The translations under genes and the position numbers were made by a program. A DNA stretch of 64,000 nt from Pseudocercospora fijiensis CIRAD86 (taxonomy: Eukaryota > Ascomycota > Dothideomycetes > Mycosphaerellales > Mycosphaerellaceae), in the NCBI RefSeq assembly GCF_000340215.1, contig NW_006921538.1, forward strand, positions 930,001 through 994,000, written 5' to 3'. The notes beneath the pieces were generated by a model. It worked only from the letters and a program-made list of their open reading frames with translations, did not search any database and was not told the origin of the DNA. This document shows positions 1-12,501 of the stretch, in pieces. Position 1 is the stretch's first letter. Each line of letters begins with the position of its first letter.

Positions 1-372
1 ATCGAATAGGTTAATATAGGAGATACGGTCCTTTATCGCAGTAATATCGAGTTCCTTATTAGAGGCTATATTTACTAAGCAGTCGAGGGTTAGATAAGAG
101 CGAGGTCGATATAGGTCGATAGAGGTCGATGTTAGGTTTAAAGTTGAAGTTAAAGTTGAAGTTCTAGAACACGGTGTCTTTAAGAAGCGCTTAGGCACTT
201 CTATATAGGGCTATACGTAAATTATGTGCGACGTAACGCGACTAACATACGTTACGTTCAAACGCAGTAGACACCCGCTCGTTAACATCTCCTATTCCTT
301 CGGCTCTTAAATACTTCCGGTCTCGAATACTAAACACACTAGCACTTAATCTAGCATACCGCACACCGCATA
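1..372. other. Upstream sequence of the RecQ-like ORF in element A
   Basis: RIP-mutated sequence with no recognisable ORF. It includes short direct repeats such as GGTCGATATAGGTCGATAGAGGTCGAT near 103-130 and GTTAAAGTTGAAGTT near 145-160. It is probably the 5' flank of the helicase ORF. Confidence 0.4.
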
Positions 373-3300
373 ATGCTACGTACTACTAAGGCGAGTCGGC
401 GCAAGCAGGCAAAGCTAGCGTCTAGCACAATCCGCGGTCGCCTAGCTAGCAAGTATTATACACGTATCGGACAAGAGAAGCAGCGTTAGTATAAGAAGCA
501 TACGAAGACTCGATTGCTAGGTCGTATATCTATTAATCGTGCGCGGCCGAAATAGTCCGAAGATCGTAGCGTACTACTGCCGGATAACGATGCATCGCTA
601 TAGACCTAGAAGCAGTACTTCTTAGACCTATGCGACCGTATTGTCTAGGATACTCTAGACTAGCTGTTATTATAGCAGATCTAGCGCCTTGTCTTCGATG
701 CTAGCGAGCGACTAGAGGCTCTACTATTCTAGCGCCTAATTATCTAGGCTAGCTTATGCCGTATTCTATAGATAATGCATCTATAAGCCGACAATCCTTA
801 GCCGACGGAAATGCAGATTAACGTTGTTAAGAGCCTTGTCTTCGGACAAAGTAATACGCTAATAATCGCGAAGACTAGTGCTAGTAAGACGCTTCTATTC
901 TAGGCGTTTACGATGTTGACTGGCTTAATAACCATCTAGGTCGTGCTACTTACTCGTATTAGCGATGAGTAGAAGGACGATATCGAGCGCGTAATAAGTC
1001 GTCTTAAGGGCGAGTCTAATCTTGTTAAAGTCTGCCTAATTGATGCCGATACTAAGAAGCTCGACCCGACGATGTTTAATAATATCCGCGCTAGCCGCTA
1101 CTAGTATATTATCCTTAGTCCTAAGCAGGCCTCTATGCCTAACTTCCGCGATATACTACGCAAGGTCTCCGATATAATCGGATTGGTCGTTATTAATAAG
1201 GTCTACCTAGTTAAGAAGTAGAAGGACTTCCGCAAACAGTTCTCGGAGATCTACTAGTTACGCCGCCTATTGCGTACCGACACGGTATAGCTCGGTGCCT
1301 CTGTAACAGTTACTAAAGATACTATAGAATACGTCCTCGATCGAGCTAGGTTTCGTAATATCGGTAATAACGCATTTATAACACAAATCTTCCGTATAAG
1401 CATCGACTAAGTTAAGACTTAGTATATTATAGAGACTGTACCGGATGTTAAAGACTTCTCGCCCCTCTACTTTATCGTTAATAATGCTATTAACGCTAAG
1501 ACCGGCGAGGCGTCTCCGCAGAATGTCTCTAAGACTAAGATCTTCGTAGATAGCTTAATAGAGGTCGACAACTTGTCTTATATAATCCGTTTATAGCTAG
1601 TCGACCTAACTAAGGACATAGCAGACCTAAAGAAGAAGTATACTTGGGACAGCGGCGGCTATAATGTATATAATATCGTCAACTTTTATATAAGCCGTAT
1701 CGCTAAAGTAGATAAGGATAAGCGATACAACGCCTTCAAATAGCGCGACTCCGTCTGTCGCTTTATAATTGGAACTCTAGCAACTGCGATTAGTACTAAT
1801 GTTCTAGATATTACTATATTAATCCTCTAGGGCTTTCTAATTACTAAGAACATCGACGATATAGTCTAGAAGATTGGTCGTACTAGGCGTACACTGCTAT
1901 ATAGTGCGCGAGCGAAGGCGATTATCTTCCTGCCGTAGTAGGTCGATAACACGAAGAAGGATATACCTCCTAGCTCTAACTACAAGTCGATAGTACCTCC
2001 GAAGGCTAATAGGGCTTACAACACTTCTGCTAACACCTCTGCTTCCGCTCCGAGTGCTAGCACTAGTACTAGCACCGACATCTATAAGAATGCTCTACTA
2101 TATGTTCTAGTACGCCGTAGCGGTCTTAGTTAAAGCTAAGTGCCTAGAGAGATCGTACCCGGAGAGGCATACGAAGCAGACGAGTTTCCGGATAATATCG
2201 ACCTCGACGCGGACGATAAGGAAGAGGCAGAGCAGATTGTAGCTGTAACTGAGTCTGCCGAGCCTGCCGAGCCTACTAGGTCCGCTAAGTCCGCTAAGTC
2301 CGCGAAAAAGAAGGGCAAGACGAAGGGGAATACCTAGACTAAGGATAAGATAGGTAAGCGCGATAGGATAGGCGATAATTAGAGACTGCTCTAGAACTAG
2401 CGATATTATAAGACCGATCCTCGATACTTCCGCTAGGTTCTACTATATATCTACGACGACAGCGAGAACGACTATCCGGTTCCTAATAATTAGCAGGTCC
2501 TTAGTACCGAGAATTGCTATAGTTACTGCAATCCTACCTTGCTAGAGTTTGTACAACTAAAGCGCTAGTGTCTAGAAGTCCCGAAACTACTAAAGGCACC
2601 TACTAGTAACACGCGTCTAGGAATAGCAGTGCTATATATTAAGGAGTAGTTTACTATTAAGGCTACTGCCCTCTTCGACGACCTAAGTAGCAATGTCTTC
2701 GGACGTATTCCTTATAACGTTCTCGTGCTAGTCTAGATAGTATAGGAGCTAAGCTAGGTATTTAAGGGCTCGAAGACACTAGACGATTTCAAGACCCTCG
2801 CAATTAGCGATATGCCTTAGCTATTTAAGGAGTGGCACCGTACTACTCCGCGCCGACAAGAAGAGATTAAGTACTCTAAGCTATAGAAGGAGATCTCTAA
2901 GAATATCGCGCCGAAAGTGTATAAGGAATAGGACTAGAAGGAGGCCGAGCGTAAGAAGAAGCAGGCGGCTACGAAAGCAGCGAACAAGACCGGTAGCGTG
3001 CAGACAGCTAGTCTATCTATTAATCTATCTATACAGTAACCTCTAAGTATACAGGATCGCCGCGCCGCTAAGAAGGCCTAATAGAAGACTAATGCTCGTG
3101 CCGCTCTATTATTGCGTATACAGGCAGCAAACCGAGCGCAATCCTAAGTATAAGGCGGAGCTAATAATAGAGAGCCTAGTCCTTCTAATAGCCGTAGCAG
3201 GGGTAGTGGAGATAGTAGAGGTAGTAGAGATATCGATATAACTAATGCGAACCCAAATAAGCGCGGTACGAGTTAAGTAGTAGATACTCTACGTACTCCT

Positions 3301-3633
3301 CGTATAGCTACTCGCGCTAGTACTGTACGCCGCATTGCACTATCTAACTAAACACTAACGCTACAGCTACGTCGTCGACTAGGACAAGAAGAAGAAGAAG
3401 AAGCCGAGGATAACTAGGATAATATCGACACTACTATAGCGGCTACAGAGGCGGAGGCCGCTCTAGCTTAGGCTAGTATAAGAACGATTTCTAGTCGTAG
3501 CCGCCTTCGTACACTAAGCTAGCGTATTAAAGAGGGTGCCTTCTCGTTTAGTACTCGCTCGTATAAGAGTAGTCTAGTACGTATACCGACGTAGAGGGGT
3601 AGAGGCAAAGGTAAAGGCAGAGCTAAGGACTAA
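373..3633 (+). pseudogene. RecQ-family DEAD/DEAH-like helicase of element A, RIP-inactivated
   Basis: One frame from the ATG at 373 can be followed for about 1,087 codons without a frameshift, but with dozens of TAG/TAA codons where Gln or Trp is expected. Visible helicase signatures are a Walker A remnant AKTSASKT (868-891, with Gly to Ser as G-to-A would give), a segment resembling the RecQ motif 'ILSPKQA..NFRD' (about 1111-1152), a 'VVINK' remnant of the DEAH box (about 1189), and a motif VI-like KIGRTRR (about 1870-1890). The C-terminal ~550 codons form a charged, Ser/Arg/Lys-rich tail with no domain I recognise. ATP-dependent DNA unwinding is the known activity of the family; this copy cannot make it. 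Confidence 0.7.
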
Positions 3634-3727
3634 TAGTAGAATAAGCATTAGATGAGACTAGCTTTTGTATTCGGCACATTCGGTGTCTAGGAATATAGTA
3701 ATCCAACCTATTGTATCTATTATTCGA

Positions 3728-3833
3728 TAGTCGCTAGCATAGCTTCTAGTCGCTAGCATAGCTTCTAGTCGCTAGTATAGCTTCTAGTCGCTAGCATAGC
3801 TTCTAGTCGCTAGCATAGCTTCTAGTCGCTAGC
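3728..3833. repeat. 19 bp tandem repeat, about 5.5 copies
   Basis: The unit TAGTCGCTAGCATAGCTTC repeats head to tail just after the RecQ-like ORF, at the left edge of the element A core. One copy carries CA to TA. Confidence 0.9.
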
Positions 3834-4394
3834 CGGTCTAGCCTTAGGCATTGAACTAGCAGTCGGCGGCTATTGCCTTGAAAGTGAGTGCGGCGATATA
3901 TAGCCGTTATTATTGCCTTGCTATTGTTATAATAGCGTATTGCTATTAGTAGAGGCAAACCTTACCTACGATACGCCGATATAGACCTCCGCTTTCTAGC
4001 TTAACTTCTTCTTCTTCTATATATATATATATACACACTAACACACTAACACCCCTAGCAACATACTAGCTGTCGGCTTCTTAGTAACAGTATCGATACC
4101 TCTTTATCGCATATAGGTAGCTCTATAGCGATTAACACTATTCCTTGCTAGTCCTACGGCTTGCTACCGATAGAACCGCTTATCTAATAGTTGAGGTTCC
4201 TCGATAGGTAGTTTGTTTAGTCCTTCTTTAGTCTCCGATAGGCTTTGTCGATGCAAGACGTTACGAAGGCGACTCTCCTAGCGAGTAGGTATACTATAGC
4301 TTTAGCGGGCGCCGACTACGTATTCAACCGAAAGAGTATAGTTGTTATTGGATTATCGCAGTCTTAGTGCAAACTATAGAGGTCTTAGATAGAT

Positions 4395-4500
4395 TGGCGG
4401 AGGTAAAAACTCTTTAGTAAGGTATACCTATAATGCGGCCGACGGTCTAACTTAAGGTAGAAACTCTTTAGCGAGGTATACCTTAAGTAGCGGCTCGATA
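4395..4500. repeat. Iteron-like motif, two copies (core A)
   Basis: The motif AACTCTTTAG(T/C)(A/G)AGGTATACCT occurs twice, near 4409 and 4464, each followed by a GCGGC block. Core B has three copies and core C four, so copy number varies between elements while the unit is conserved. Confidence 0.75.
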
Positions 4501-4714
4501 GCAACTCTCCTACTAAGTGGATAGGTTCGTAGCATTGCTATAGGCTTCCTACGTTTGGATTCTTTATAGGATAATAGCTCTCGAGAACGCATCTAGTTAA
4601 GTCGGCGTAACGCCTTCGTTAGGACTATTAGATATAATAACCTTAGTCGTTGCGTAAGGGCCTCTAGTGTACTATATACTTAAGCCCGAAGGCGCTTAGT
4701 CTTAGTCTTCACTA

Positions 4715-4890
4715 CTATACGACTGTAGCGCTCGGCGCATTAAGACTGCTATACGACTACAGTACGCATCGACTCGAGCATCCCTAAACCGAAAGCGTAT
4801 TAATACTATTATCCGACTATAGTACGCCTCCTCCTTTCTTAGTAAGCGCATTAATATTGCTATACGACTACAACGCGCTCGACAACTTAT
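4715..4890. repeat. Second iteron-like motif, about four copies (core A)
   Basis: Units of the form (C/T)TAT(A/C)CGACT(A/G)(C/T)AG(T/C)(A/G)CGC, each preceded by a GC(G)(C/T)ATTAA(G/T)A(C/T)T block, recur at irregular 45-70 bp spacing. Equivalent arrays lie at 19268-19412 and 60420-60590. The spacing suits a protein-binding array better than a simple tandem duplication. Confidence 0.65.
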
Positions 4891-5394
4891 CTCCGGTGTC
4901 TCTAATACTAAGGGCGCGGTTATACTCTATTGTTGTCTAGGAACCAATAAGTATCGCTTTAGCGAATAAGCTATCGTCGTTTCGCTTAATAAGTCCCTTC
5001 CTATATACCTTATCCCTTCAAAAGGTTATACGTGCTATAGTTAGTGATAGAATGCGCTAATTGCTGCGCATACGCGTACTCGTTACGCGTACCCGCAGTA
5101 TATAGGCTATATATAATTCTAGTGTGCTTCGGGGCATATACTTCTATAGCCGCTTAGTGCCGCTAGTTAAATAGATCCCTAGACGCAACTGCACTTATCC
5201 GTACTGTCTTGCATAGCAGCTAGTCCTTCTAATAGATCGTGACTATAGGATTTAAGCAAAGGAGGGCGTTAACGTAAGAGGGCTATCGTAGCTTCTCGAA
5301 GAGTGCTTTTACGAGCGCTCGATGTATATTATCGCCTCGCGTATCTATCCTTGCCGTACATATTATAGTGCCAATGGCTGCGGTGCAATAAGTA

Positions 5395-5466
5395 TAGTGT
5401 TAGTATCGCTAGTGTCGCTAGTGTTAGTAGTGTTAGTAGTGTTAGTAGTATTAGTAGTATTAGTAA
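5395..5466. repeat. Short TAGTGTTAG-type tandem repeat
   Basis: Degenerate 9 bp units (GTTAGTAGT / ATTAGTAGT) within core A. Shorter versions occur at the equivalent site in cores B and C. Confidence 0.8.
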
Positions 5467-5773
5467 CTTCTCGAGTTTCGGAGGCGGTTCTTAGTGCCTA
5501 AGGCGGCCGTCGTTATCGTGTTAGACACTTTTGTTAGCGCTATTTGCTAGAAATGCGCGCAATCGACGTATCTCGCTACATTAGTAATATGCTATTGTAA
5601 AAGTCGTAAAAGTTATAAAGCCGGTATTGTTAATACGCGGAAGGAAGCAGCTATAACGTTTAATCCCGCTAATTATGCGCTCTGCTATACTAAATCCGGG
5701 GTCTTAGCGGGACTCGGCATCCTTGTTACTTCCTCGAATTTACGCTTCTCGACTAGCTCTTATATACGATTTA

Positions 5774-5855
5774 ACTATCGATACCTACGACTATCGATAC
5801 CTACGACTATCGATATCTACGACTATCGGCACCTACGACTATCGGCCGTATAAGA
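5774..5855. repeat. 16 bp tandem repeat, about five copies
   Basis: The unit ACTATCGATACCTACG repeats here. The same unit is found at 20230-20300 in core B and 61425-61465 in core C, marking the right part of the core. Confidence 0.85.
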
Positions 5856-6377
5856 CAGACACTATACAGGCTCCGCTTCTTATCTACAAACCCTTACCGG
5901 CAAGCGCGTTAATAGCAAAGGCAATGTGTTCGATTACGAAGGCAACCCTACCTCGTATAATAACGAAGTTACTAGAAAATTAGATCTATAACTACGAATG
6001 CAACCCTATCGGCAGGCTTTGAGCCCGTTAACAGCGAGTATAAAGGCTCTGCTATAGTAATCGAGACGTACTAGTTAGTATTGCGATAAGGGAGAGGGTT
6101 AATAGATAAGGTTTTTAATAAGTAAGGAGAGCGTCCTACTTAAAAGCAAACCTGCTTAGCGAGCTTATAAGGATATAATAGAAGGGTAGTAAGGAACTAG
6201 TACAGCGGGTTAGGCTCTCGTAGCACTAGATCTATCTATCTACGATTCAACTTTCGCCGCTTAATCGCTATAACTGCTATTGCTAGTGCTATTAGAAGAG
6301 ACACGATAGAGTCTATATATATAAGCCTAGAATCTAACGAGCCTTTAACCTCTTAACCCTAGCTTTCAATCTTACTA

Positions 6378-9300
6378 CTAAAGAGCGCCGCTTATTAGAG
6401 CCTCGCTATCGCTATCGCTACCGGCTCCTCCGGTTAAGTCTAGTACATCAACGATATTAGCAACCTCTTTAATATATATCCCGTAGATGTCTTTATCTCC
6501 TTCTAGGTTAATAGCAGCGGCGGTACCTCCGCGGTCGCCTCTAGACTCGACGCGCTTAGCAGTATTAGCAGCATCGATCTCGTTAATGCCCTCGATAGCA
6601 GCATTATTAGCCGCACGTATTAGCTTTCTTAAGCGTCGCTAGTTAGTAGTGTTCTCCTTCTTAATAGTATTAGTTATTATCTTAAGGCCTTTCTCCTAGA
6701 TATTATTAGAGATAGCAGTAGTATTTACGACCTTTCTACGCTTAACCCGATTTCCCCGAGGTCGCTGCGATTGTACCGGCTCTATTTGCTTTATAACAAG
6801 ACCTTTAGCAACTATCTTATCCGCATATACGCAGACCTCTACTATAGTATTCTTCGCGGTATAGTAATTAGTACCCTTTACACTAATAGACTAGAAGGCT
6901 TTACGCATTTGGAAGGCTGCCTCGCGGTTAAGAGATACCTTCTCGATAGTCTTCTCGATATCGTAGGTTGAGTTACTAAAGTGCTTAATATCTAGAGACA
7001 AATCTATATTAAACAGCTCGACCTGCTCGTTAGACGCTATACCCTTGCTAGGCTTACTAGACATGTTTATAACACTAGTAGCTAAGATCGCATTCTGGAG
7101 AATGTTATTACAACTAGGACCGAGCATCTAGCGGAGGTAGACCATTTCCTCGCCGTAGTTACGCTACCTAGCGCCGAGGAATAGGGCGACAAGCTAGTCG
7201 ACTATACGGCGCATTTAACTAAGATCTATTTTGCGAATAGCTATCTGTACGGTTATAGTGTTCTCGATTGTCTTTAGCATACGACACATTGTCGTAAATG
7301 CTAGATCGGTAGTGTCCTACTAGGCCTCCTTAGTGAATGCTATTGTATAGATCTTGTCGACGATTTTAAGGTACTTCGACGGGCGGAGTCGCTTTACCGC
7401 ATCCTATAATAGCTAATTGCGAGTCTTACTGCCCTCCGATGCGACTACGACGGCGATAGCACTAGAATAATCAAGCAGGTTCTAGTCTAGCATCTCCTAA
7501 ATAAACAAGCCAACTATACGCGACCGATAGCTCCGGAATGTTAGGCTCTTTATCTAGTAGAATTTAGGCTTGCTAGGATTTAGGTTAGATATATTAAAGT
7601 ATATAGTATCTTCCTCGAGGTTATAGGTTAGCTACTCGCTATCCTTGTTTATATTCCAATAAGTACGCAACACCGTATAGCAGGAGTTTATTAAGATATA
7701 GAACTATACTAGAGATGCGAGGATCTAGTTACGCTTATCGAATGCCTACGATGCTTTAACACTCTCGCTCTAAGTACTTAAGATACGCTTAATCGTAAGC
7801 TAGTCGCTAACAACAATCTAAAGTCGCTTTGCAAAGTCGCGCATCTTACGGAGCTTTAGGAAGTTTAAGAAGATGTCCTTTATAACCTAATATATACTAG
7901 CAATAGACACCTCGTTATAGAACGATACCGGCAGAGAGCGAATCTTAGCCTCCTAGCCTAGCATCTCCTCGGCGATACGGATATTCGGCTAAGGAATACG
8001 GGCTTTCTTAGTACCGCCTTAAGGATAGGCGGCAAAGTCTATAGATAAACGAAGGGTGTTCTCGTAATTATTAAAGTTAAAGTCTGCGAAGATAGTATTC
8101 TCTAACTCGTCCTTAAACGCTAACCCGAGAGTCTAATCGATATAATATATCGATATCTACTTGCGATACGAATCTTCCTATATCGACTAAAGAACCTCTC
8201 GTATATCTAGCGGCCGATCGAGATGTAATATATCCTAGGTTAGGCCGGTCTCTAGGATTAGCGGATTCTCGGCAATATAAGAGGTAGTTATATTGATCTA
8301 CTTAGTAGCATTACCGGTTATCTGCTCGTTCTTCTTCTATTAGCGGTTGAAGTTGTTATAGCATATATACGTACGGAGGTTCCTAGCTATCTTCCTAGAG
8401 TCCTTAATCTAAACCTATATAGTCTTCTATATAAGAATCTATAGGGTACGGCTAGAAGGGCAGAGGCCTATATTGTTCAAGACACTTAGTACCCGATACT
8501 TAACGCCGCTAGTAACTAAGAAGATTCTAAAGGATTTGGAAAAGCTAGAGGCCTTATATAGTGCTATCGAGCGCACTACTATCTACGTAATCACATTAAT
8601 GCGCTTCTATATACGACCGGCCTTGTCTTTAATCTCTTTACTCTACTTAATGCGCTAGTTTAGCAATAGCTTACGTAGTATACGGTCCTAACTTAGACAG
8701 TTGTTCTTAATAATAGCCGATATCTCCTGCAAATCGATAGGCTAAAGACTCTTCTCGGGCTTATACTCCTTAAAGAACCTAACCTGCTTAGTAACTAGCC
8801 GCTTTAGCTCGGATCGCAACCGACGGGCACTATAGAAGCGCTCCTTAACTAATGGTCTATCTAACATCTTATTAATTCGCCGACGGTACGTACGAGTGCT
8901 AGTCTTACCGAGCTAGCGCCTAATAAGTTCCGGAGGAGGCATGCGGGCGTTCTTATAAGCGTTTATAATGTCGGTGTACTTCTAATCTAGCGTACGGCGT
9001 AGAGCACGACTAATAATCTAATTATCATTATTACTATCGAGCTGTTGTCTACGCCTAATACTAGTTTAACGCCCGGTACGACTACCTCCTCGACCGCCGC
9101 CTCTGCTACCTCGAGTGCTACCGGATCTACGAGTAGTAGCGGCGCTACGAGTTCTACGCTTAAAGTCTCCTATAAGTGCATCTTCGACGCCGCTATCGAA
9201 CTCGTTAGATAGGTCGTAGTCGCTAGCATCGTCGGTATTTATCTCCGCCTCGATCTCGTCGTTACTAAAGTTCTATAAATAGTCGTCGATGTCTTCTTCT

Positions 9301-10140
9301 GCCTTATCCTCTATATACAAGTCGATTTCCTCTTCCTTAATATCGACTTCCTCTTCCTTATCCTTATCCTTATCGTCGACGCCCTCTTCTTCGTTACCGG
9401 CTTCCTAAGCACCTATATATAATACATTCCTAGCCTGCAATATAGCTGCTTCGATATCGAGCTCGCTAGTTAGAGGGGCCTAGCTAATATCGCTACTAGG
9501 ATAAGCTATATACACAGTCTAGTTGGCCTGTAGTATGCTATTAATCTCGGCAAAGACATTGAGATATACGCGGTTGCGGGCAGAGTCGATTAGCACGATT
9601 GGATTATTAAAGTTGAAATCCTGCTATTACTGCTTTGTTAGATCGGAATGCGAAGGCTTATCGCTACCGCTAGCTACGAGAATACGCTCGAGCGTAAACA
9701 GATTAAGCGGCTTAGTCGCATTAAGTACTATATTAGCCTACTCGAGGATCTAGCGCTCGAGGCAGATGCCCTTCTCTTTCTCGGCCTTCTTAACAAAGCT
9801 CTCGAGTTCTACCTTCAGCCTAGTAACTTGCTTGTCTACTAGGCTTGCGAGTTGTCGCTCGACGGTACGCGAAGTCTTCTTAGTCTTCGAGCAATACTTA
9901 TAATATATAAAAGCATACTTAGACTAAGACTAGACCTACTAGCTATAGCCTCGACTATATAGCTTACGCTTACGATTATAGGCGGCGCGGTCTAAATCGG
10001 CGTAGTAGGCGACTCGAGCTAGATCGAAGAGGGTATAGCGCTTCTTAGAATTACTATCGGAGGGCGATAATAGCTTAGATAGCGCCGCTATCTGTTCGAT
10101 ACTAGGGGTTTTTTTAGCGCTGGATTGGTGCTAGATTAAT
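6378..10140 (-). pseudogene. DUF6589-like ORF of element A, RIP-inactivated
   Basis: Reading leftward from about 10140, a long frame runs to a stop at 6378-6380. Its first ~330 codons are acidic and then Arg/Gly/Ser-rich. The middle and end match what I know of the fungal DUF6589 family: a 'SDQLTIKRILS' segment in the position of the family's GDQ(L/K)T...R motif, then 'FDKRN', then a 'FYILINSCYTVLRTYW' block. The family function is unknown to me; it recurs in fungal repeats. Many TAG/TAA codons interrupt the frame. The exact start is not determinable because a 14 bp repeat (10119-10204) lies at the N-terminal end. Confidence 0.6.
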
Positions 10141-10204
10141 GCTGGATTAGTGCTAGATTAGTGCTAGATTAGTGCTAGATTAGTACTAAATTAGTGCTAA
10201 ATTG
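10119..10204. repeat. 14 bp tandem repeat
   Basis: About six degenerate copies of TTAGTGCTAGATTA sit at the 5' end of the DUF6589-like ORF of element A. Confidence 0.85.
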
Positions 10205-10905
10205 AGTGTTAGCTTATAGATGTTTAGTATTAGGCGGATGCGATGCTCGACTAGCGCCCGGCGTTTTCGAATGTCGAGGATGCTTATAGAGGCGCGCTCT
10301 CGTATATTCTAGTATATTAGAGGTGTCGGAAGTGCCGCATAGGTATTGCGAAGGTCGCAAGTAGCAAGTTAGCTTCTAAATCTAGCCCGTAGGTGAAGCC
10401 CTCCGATACGGCCTTAGGACTTAACAACCCGTCGCTTTTACGACTAGCAAACACTTTAGGGTTATTGCGCGGGTAATTCTAAGGGGCCGCGTCTATTTCG
10501 CGTGTTGCAAACGACGTTGTTTGCCTTCGTATCGAATACATTTCGAGAGGGACTCTAAATTTCTAAGATAGTACAAAAATAACATTTTATGTTTTCTATT
10601 TATCGTTTCCGCTACTGCATATAATATTTTCTATATGCAATAAACCTGTAGACTTTAAGATACGCTGCGTTTCCCTCTCTTATATTGATTTTTAATGCGA
10701 TATGTAGTTGCGGAGCTATATCCGATATTCAATCTTAGTCTTAGTAGTAATCTGACTAAGATAGTACAAGAATAACCGGATTCTAACACAATGTCCTTAG
10801 GCGCTTCGCTAACGCTCGCAACTAGTCCACTATACTATATCGAGAAGGCCGGGAACCGAAACGTAGGTTTTAAGATAAAGGAAGTTATATATAAAGGAAA
10901 ATAGA
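10205..10905. other. Terminal region of element A
   Basis: No gene recognised. Positions 10790-10880 share blocks with 42055-42165 at the right end of element B (CTTAGGCGCTTCGCTAA, then ACTATACTATAT, then GAAG). Confidence 0.45.
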
Positions 10906-10924
10906 AGGTAGGTAGAAGTTACGA

Positions 10925-11650
10925 GCTTATATACGGAGCGGCTAAGTGGAGGTAGACTTCTTCTACGCTTCTTCGTTAGCCTAATAGTACGTATCTTCGG
11001 CGTATTAAGTGCTAGCGCTAGTGCGGTTATAGTTCTCGAAAGCGAGCTTATTATTACTAGTAAGAAGGCGCTAGGTTTGCTTATACTATAGGTCCTTACG
11101 AGGGTTATAAGAGACCGTAGAAATATCCTCCTTATTTATCTACTAACTATTAACTAGGCGCCGCGCCTACGCTAGCACCGCATTAGCTAAGCGTATTAAC
11201 TTACTAACCTTAACTTCGCTAGCTATAACTTCTTCTTCTTCCTCTTCTATAGTAGTAGTAGCATCGTTAACCTAGAAGTCCTTTTAAGCCGCTGCCTCGA
11301 AGGCCGGTATATTACTAAACTTCTCCTACTACGCCGTCTTCTTCTTTCCGCTAACCGCCTTCTTTCCGCTAACTACTTTCTTTTCGACCGCCTTCTTCTC
11401 GACCGCCTTCTTCTCGACCGCCTTCTTCTTAACTGCCTTCTTCTTATCCTTAGTAGGCGACTCGCGCTGCTTAACCGCTTCCTTATACGTAGGAAGGTCC
11501 TTCGAAGCCGCTTTCCGCGATCGAGACGCCCGCTCTATAGCCGAGTATTCGAGATATAGACGCTATAACTTAGTCGCTATCGACGTAGCGATAAGAATAG
11601 CAACTTCTAGAGGTAACAAGGCGTAACAACATATATTAAAGAGGCTAGTT
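10925..11650 (-). pseudogene. Lys-rich ORF remnant (unrecognised)
   Basis: On the minus strand an interrupted frame contains a strongly basic stretch (about 11460-11340) built from near-repeats of AVEKK and SGKKAV, then an acidic EEEEEE run. The composition resembles histone H1-like or other DNA-binding tails. Stops are TAG/TAA, as elsewhere in RIP-mutated DNA. I recognise no family. It lies between the presumed end of element A and host DNA, so it may be a separate element fragment. Confidence 0.35.
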
Positions 11651-11704
11651 AACAAGCGGTATGACAATAACTAGGTATAGAGAAGGCTAATCGACGCGTT
11701 CTAT

Positions 11705-12501
11705 AAGGCTCAAAAAACCAAGGTCTTGGCATTCTCAACCTTCCGGCAAAACACAGTAGCAACTTCATCCCAGCACATCGACTTCTCCTATGCAAACCAC
11801 TTCAATCACTTTGTCTTATGCCAACAGCCATCAAAGCAACCAAGACACATACCTGAGGCTCCAACACGTGAGCGTCTGAAAGGAGACAGCATCCAAGCAT
11901 CTTCAGACTAAAGCCCCCATCCATTGCCGGCGAACACTTTACTATATTGCGACTTCCACTTTGACAACACCTTCGCATCCTCGTCCGCAAGCTCCTCAAA
12001 TACTCCGGGGTTTGCCTATCCACTTCGCTTCGCTCGGATCATAGCGTTTCTCATGCAGAGAACTGTGCCAAGGATGTCGCAGCAACCTGCGCACGATCCA
12101 GTCAAACAACATCTCACTTCGAGCCTGCTATGCATCAGATCGCAGACAACATCCTGAGATTGTTGCCGCAATGAGTTGTTCCAGGATCACTCAGCGATCT
12201 AAGAGCTGTGCCTTTGTAGGGCTTCAGTGCAGCAACAAGTGAGACATCAGCCGTCCATGTCTTGCATAGGCTGGAACTGAGGGCATGGCTCATATTTCAT
12301 GAAACGTGCGCTTGAAACATTACTATTGAGCTGTTCTATACCTTCAGAAATATAACTTGAGCACAAGCTGGAGGGAGAGCTGACTTTGGACACAGGACAC
12401 ACCCGGAAAGCACCGTCAAACAGCATTGAATCACAATAAAGTCAAAAAGTCAGCACTGGCTTGCCACCTATTCTACCCCTTGTTGTCAGCATTCCTCCAC
12501 G
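11705..12501. other. Host island 1, upstream non-coding DNA
   Basis: Base composition changes abruptly near 11705: CA and TG become normal, which marks unique host DNA. Short open frames here have no recognisable similarity and poor coding character. The last ~100 bp is the likely promoter and leader of the RING gene. A CACGTG E-box lies near 11865. Confidence 0.6.

Larger units (their letters stand above)
3650..6200. other. Core of element A (non-coding, shared with B and C)
   Basis: No protein reads through this region. Its blocks occur in the same order in B (18054-20728) and C (58851-61624): AGCTTTTGTATTCG-type start (3660), GGCAAACCTTACCTACGAT (3954), TAGCGGGCGCCGACTACG (about 4302), CGTTAACGTAAGAGGGCTAT (5269), AAGGCGGCCGTCGTTATCGT (5499), GGAAGGAAGCAGCTATAACG (5639), and CTTAGCGAGCTTATAAGGAT near 6157. 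Such conservation in a non-coding tract points to structural or cis-acting roles, for example replication, recombination or protein binding. Confidence 0.7.
1..10905. mobile_element. Element A of a RecQ + DUF6589 transposon family (RIP-degraded)
   Basis: The segment holds a RecQ-like ORF reading right (373-3633), a long non-coding core (about 3650-6200) and a DUF6589-like ORF reading left (about 10140-6378). Elements B and C share the core in the same order and orientation. The left end lies outside the window. On the right, 10790-10880 resembles 42055-42165 at the end of element B, including a GGCGCTTCGCTAA motif, so about 10.9 kb is probably a terminus. Stops are almost all TAG/TAA, and CA/TG are depleted. 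I see no convincing terminal inverted repeats. Calling the two ORFs parts of one mobile element is inference from their recurrence together three times. Confidence 0.6.

Noticed and set aside
1..3633. Subtelomeric (telomere-linked) RecQ helicase gene marking a chromosome end
   Set aside because: No TTAGGG/CCCTAA array is seen, copies recur at internal positions, and host genes lie on both sides of element B. A subtelomeric position cannot be excluded but is not supported.
11726..12157. Small ORFs upstream of the RING gene
   Set aside because: No recognisable domain, poor codon character and overlapping opposite-strand ORF; kept as non-coding.
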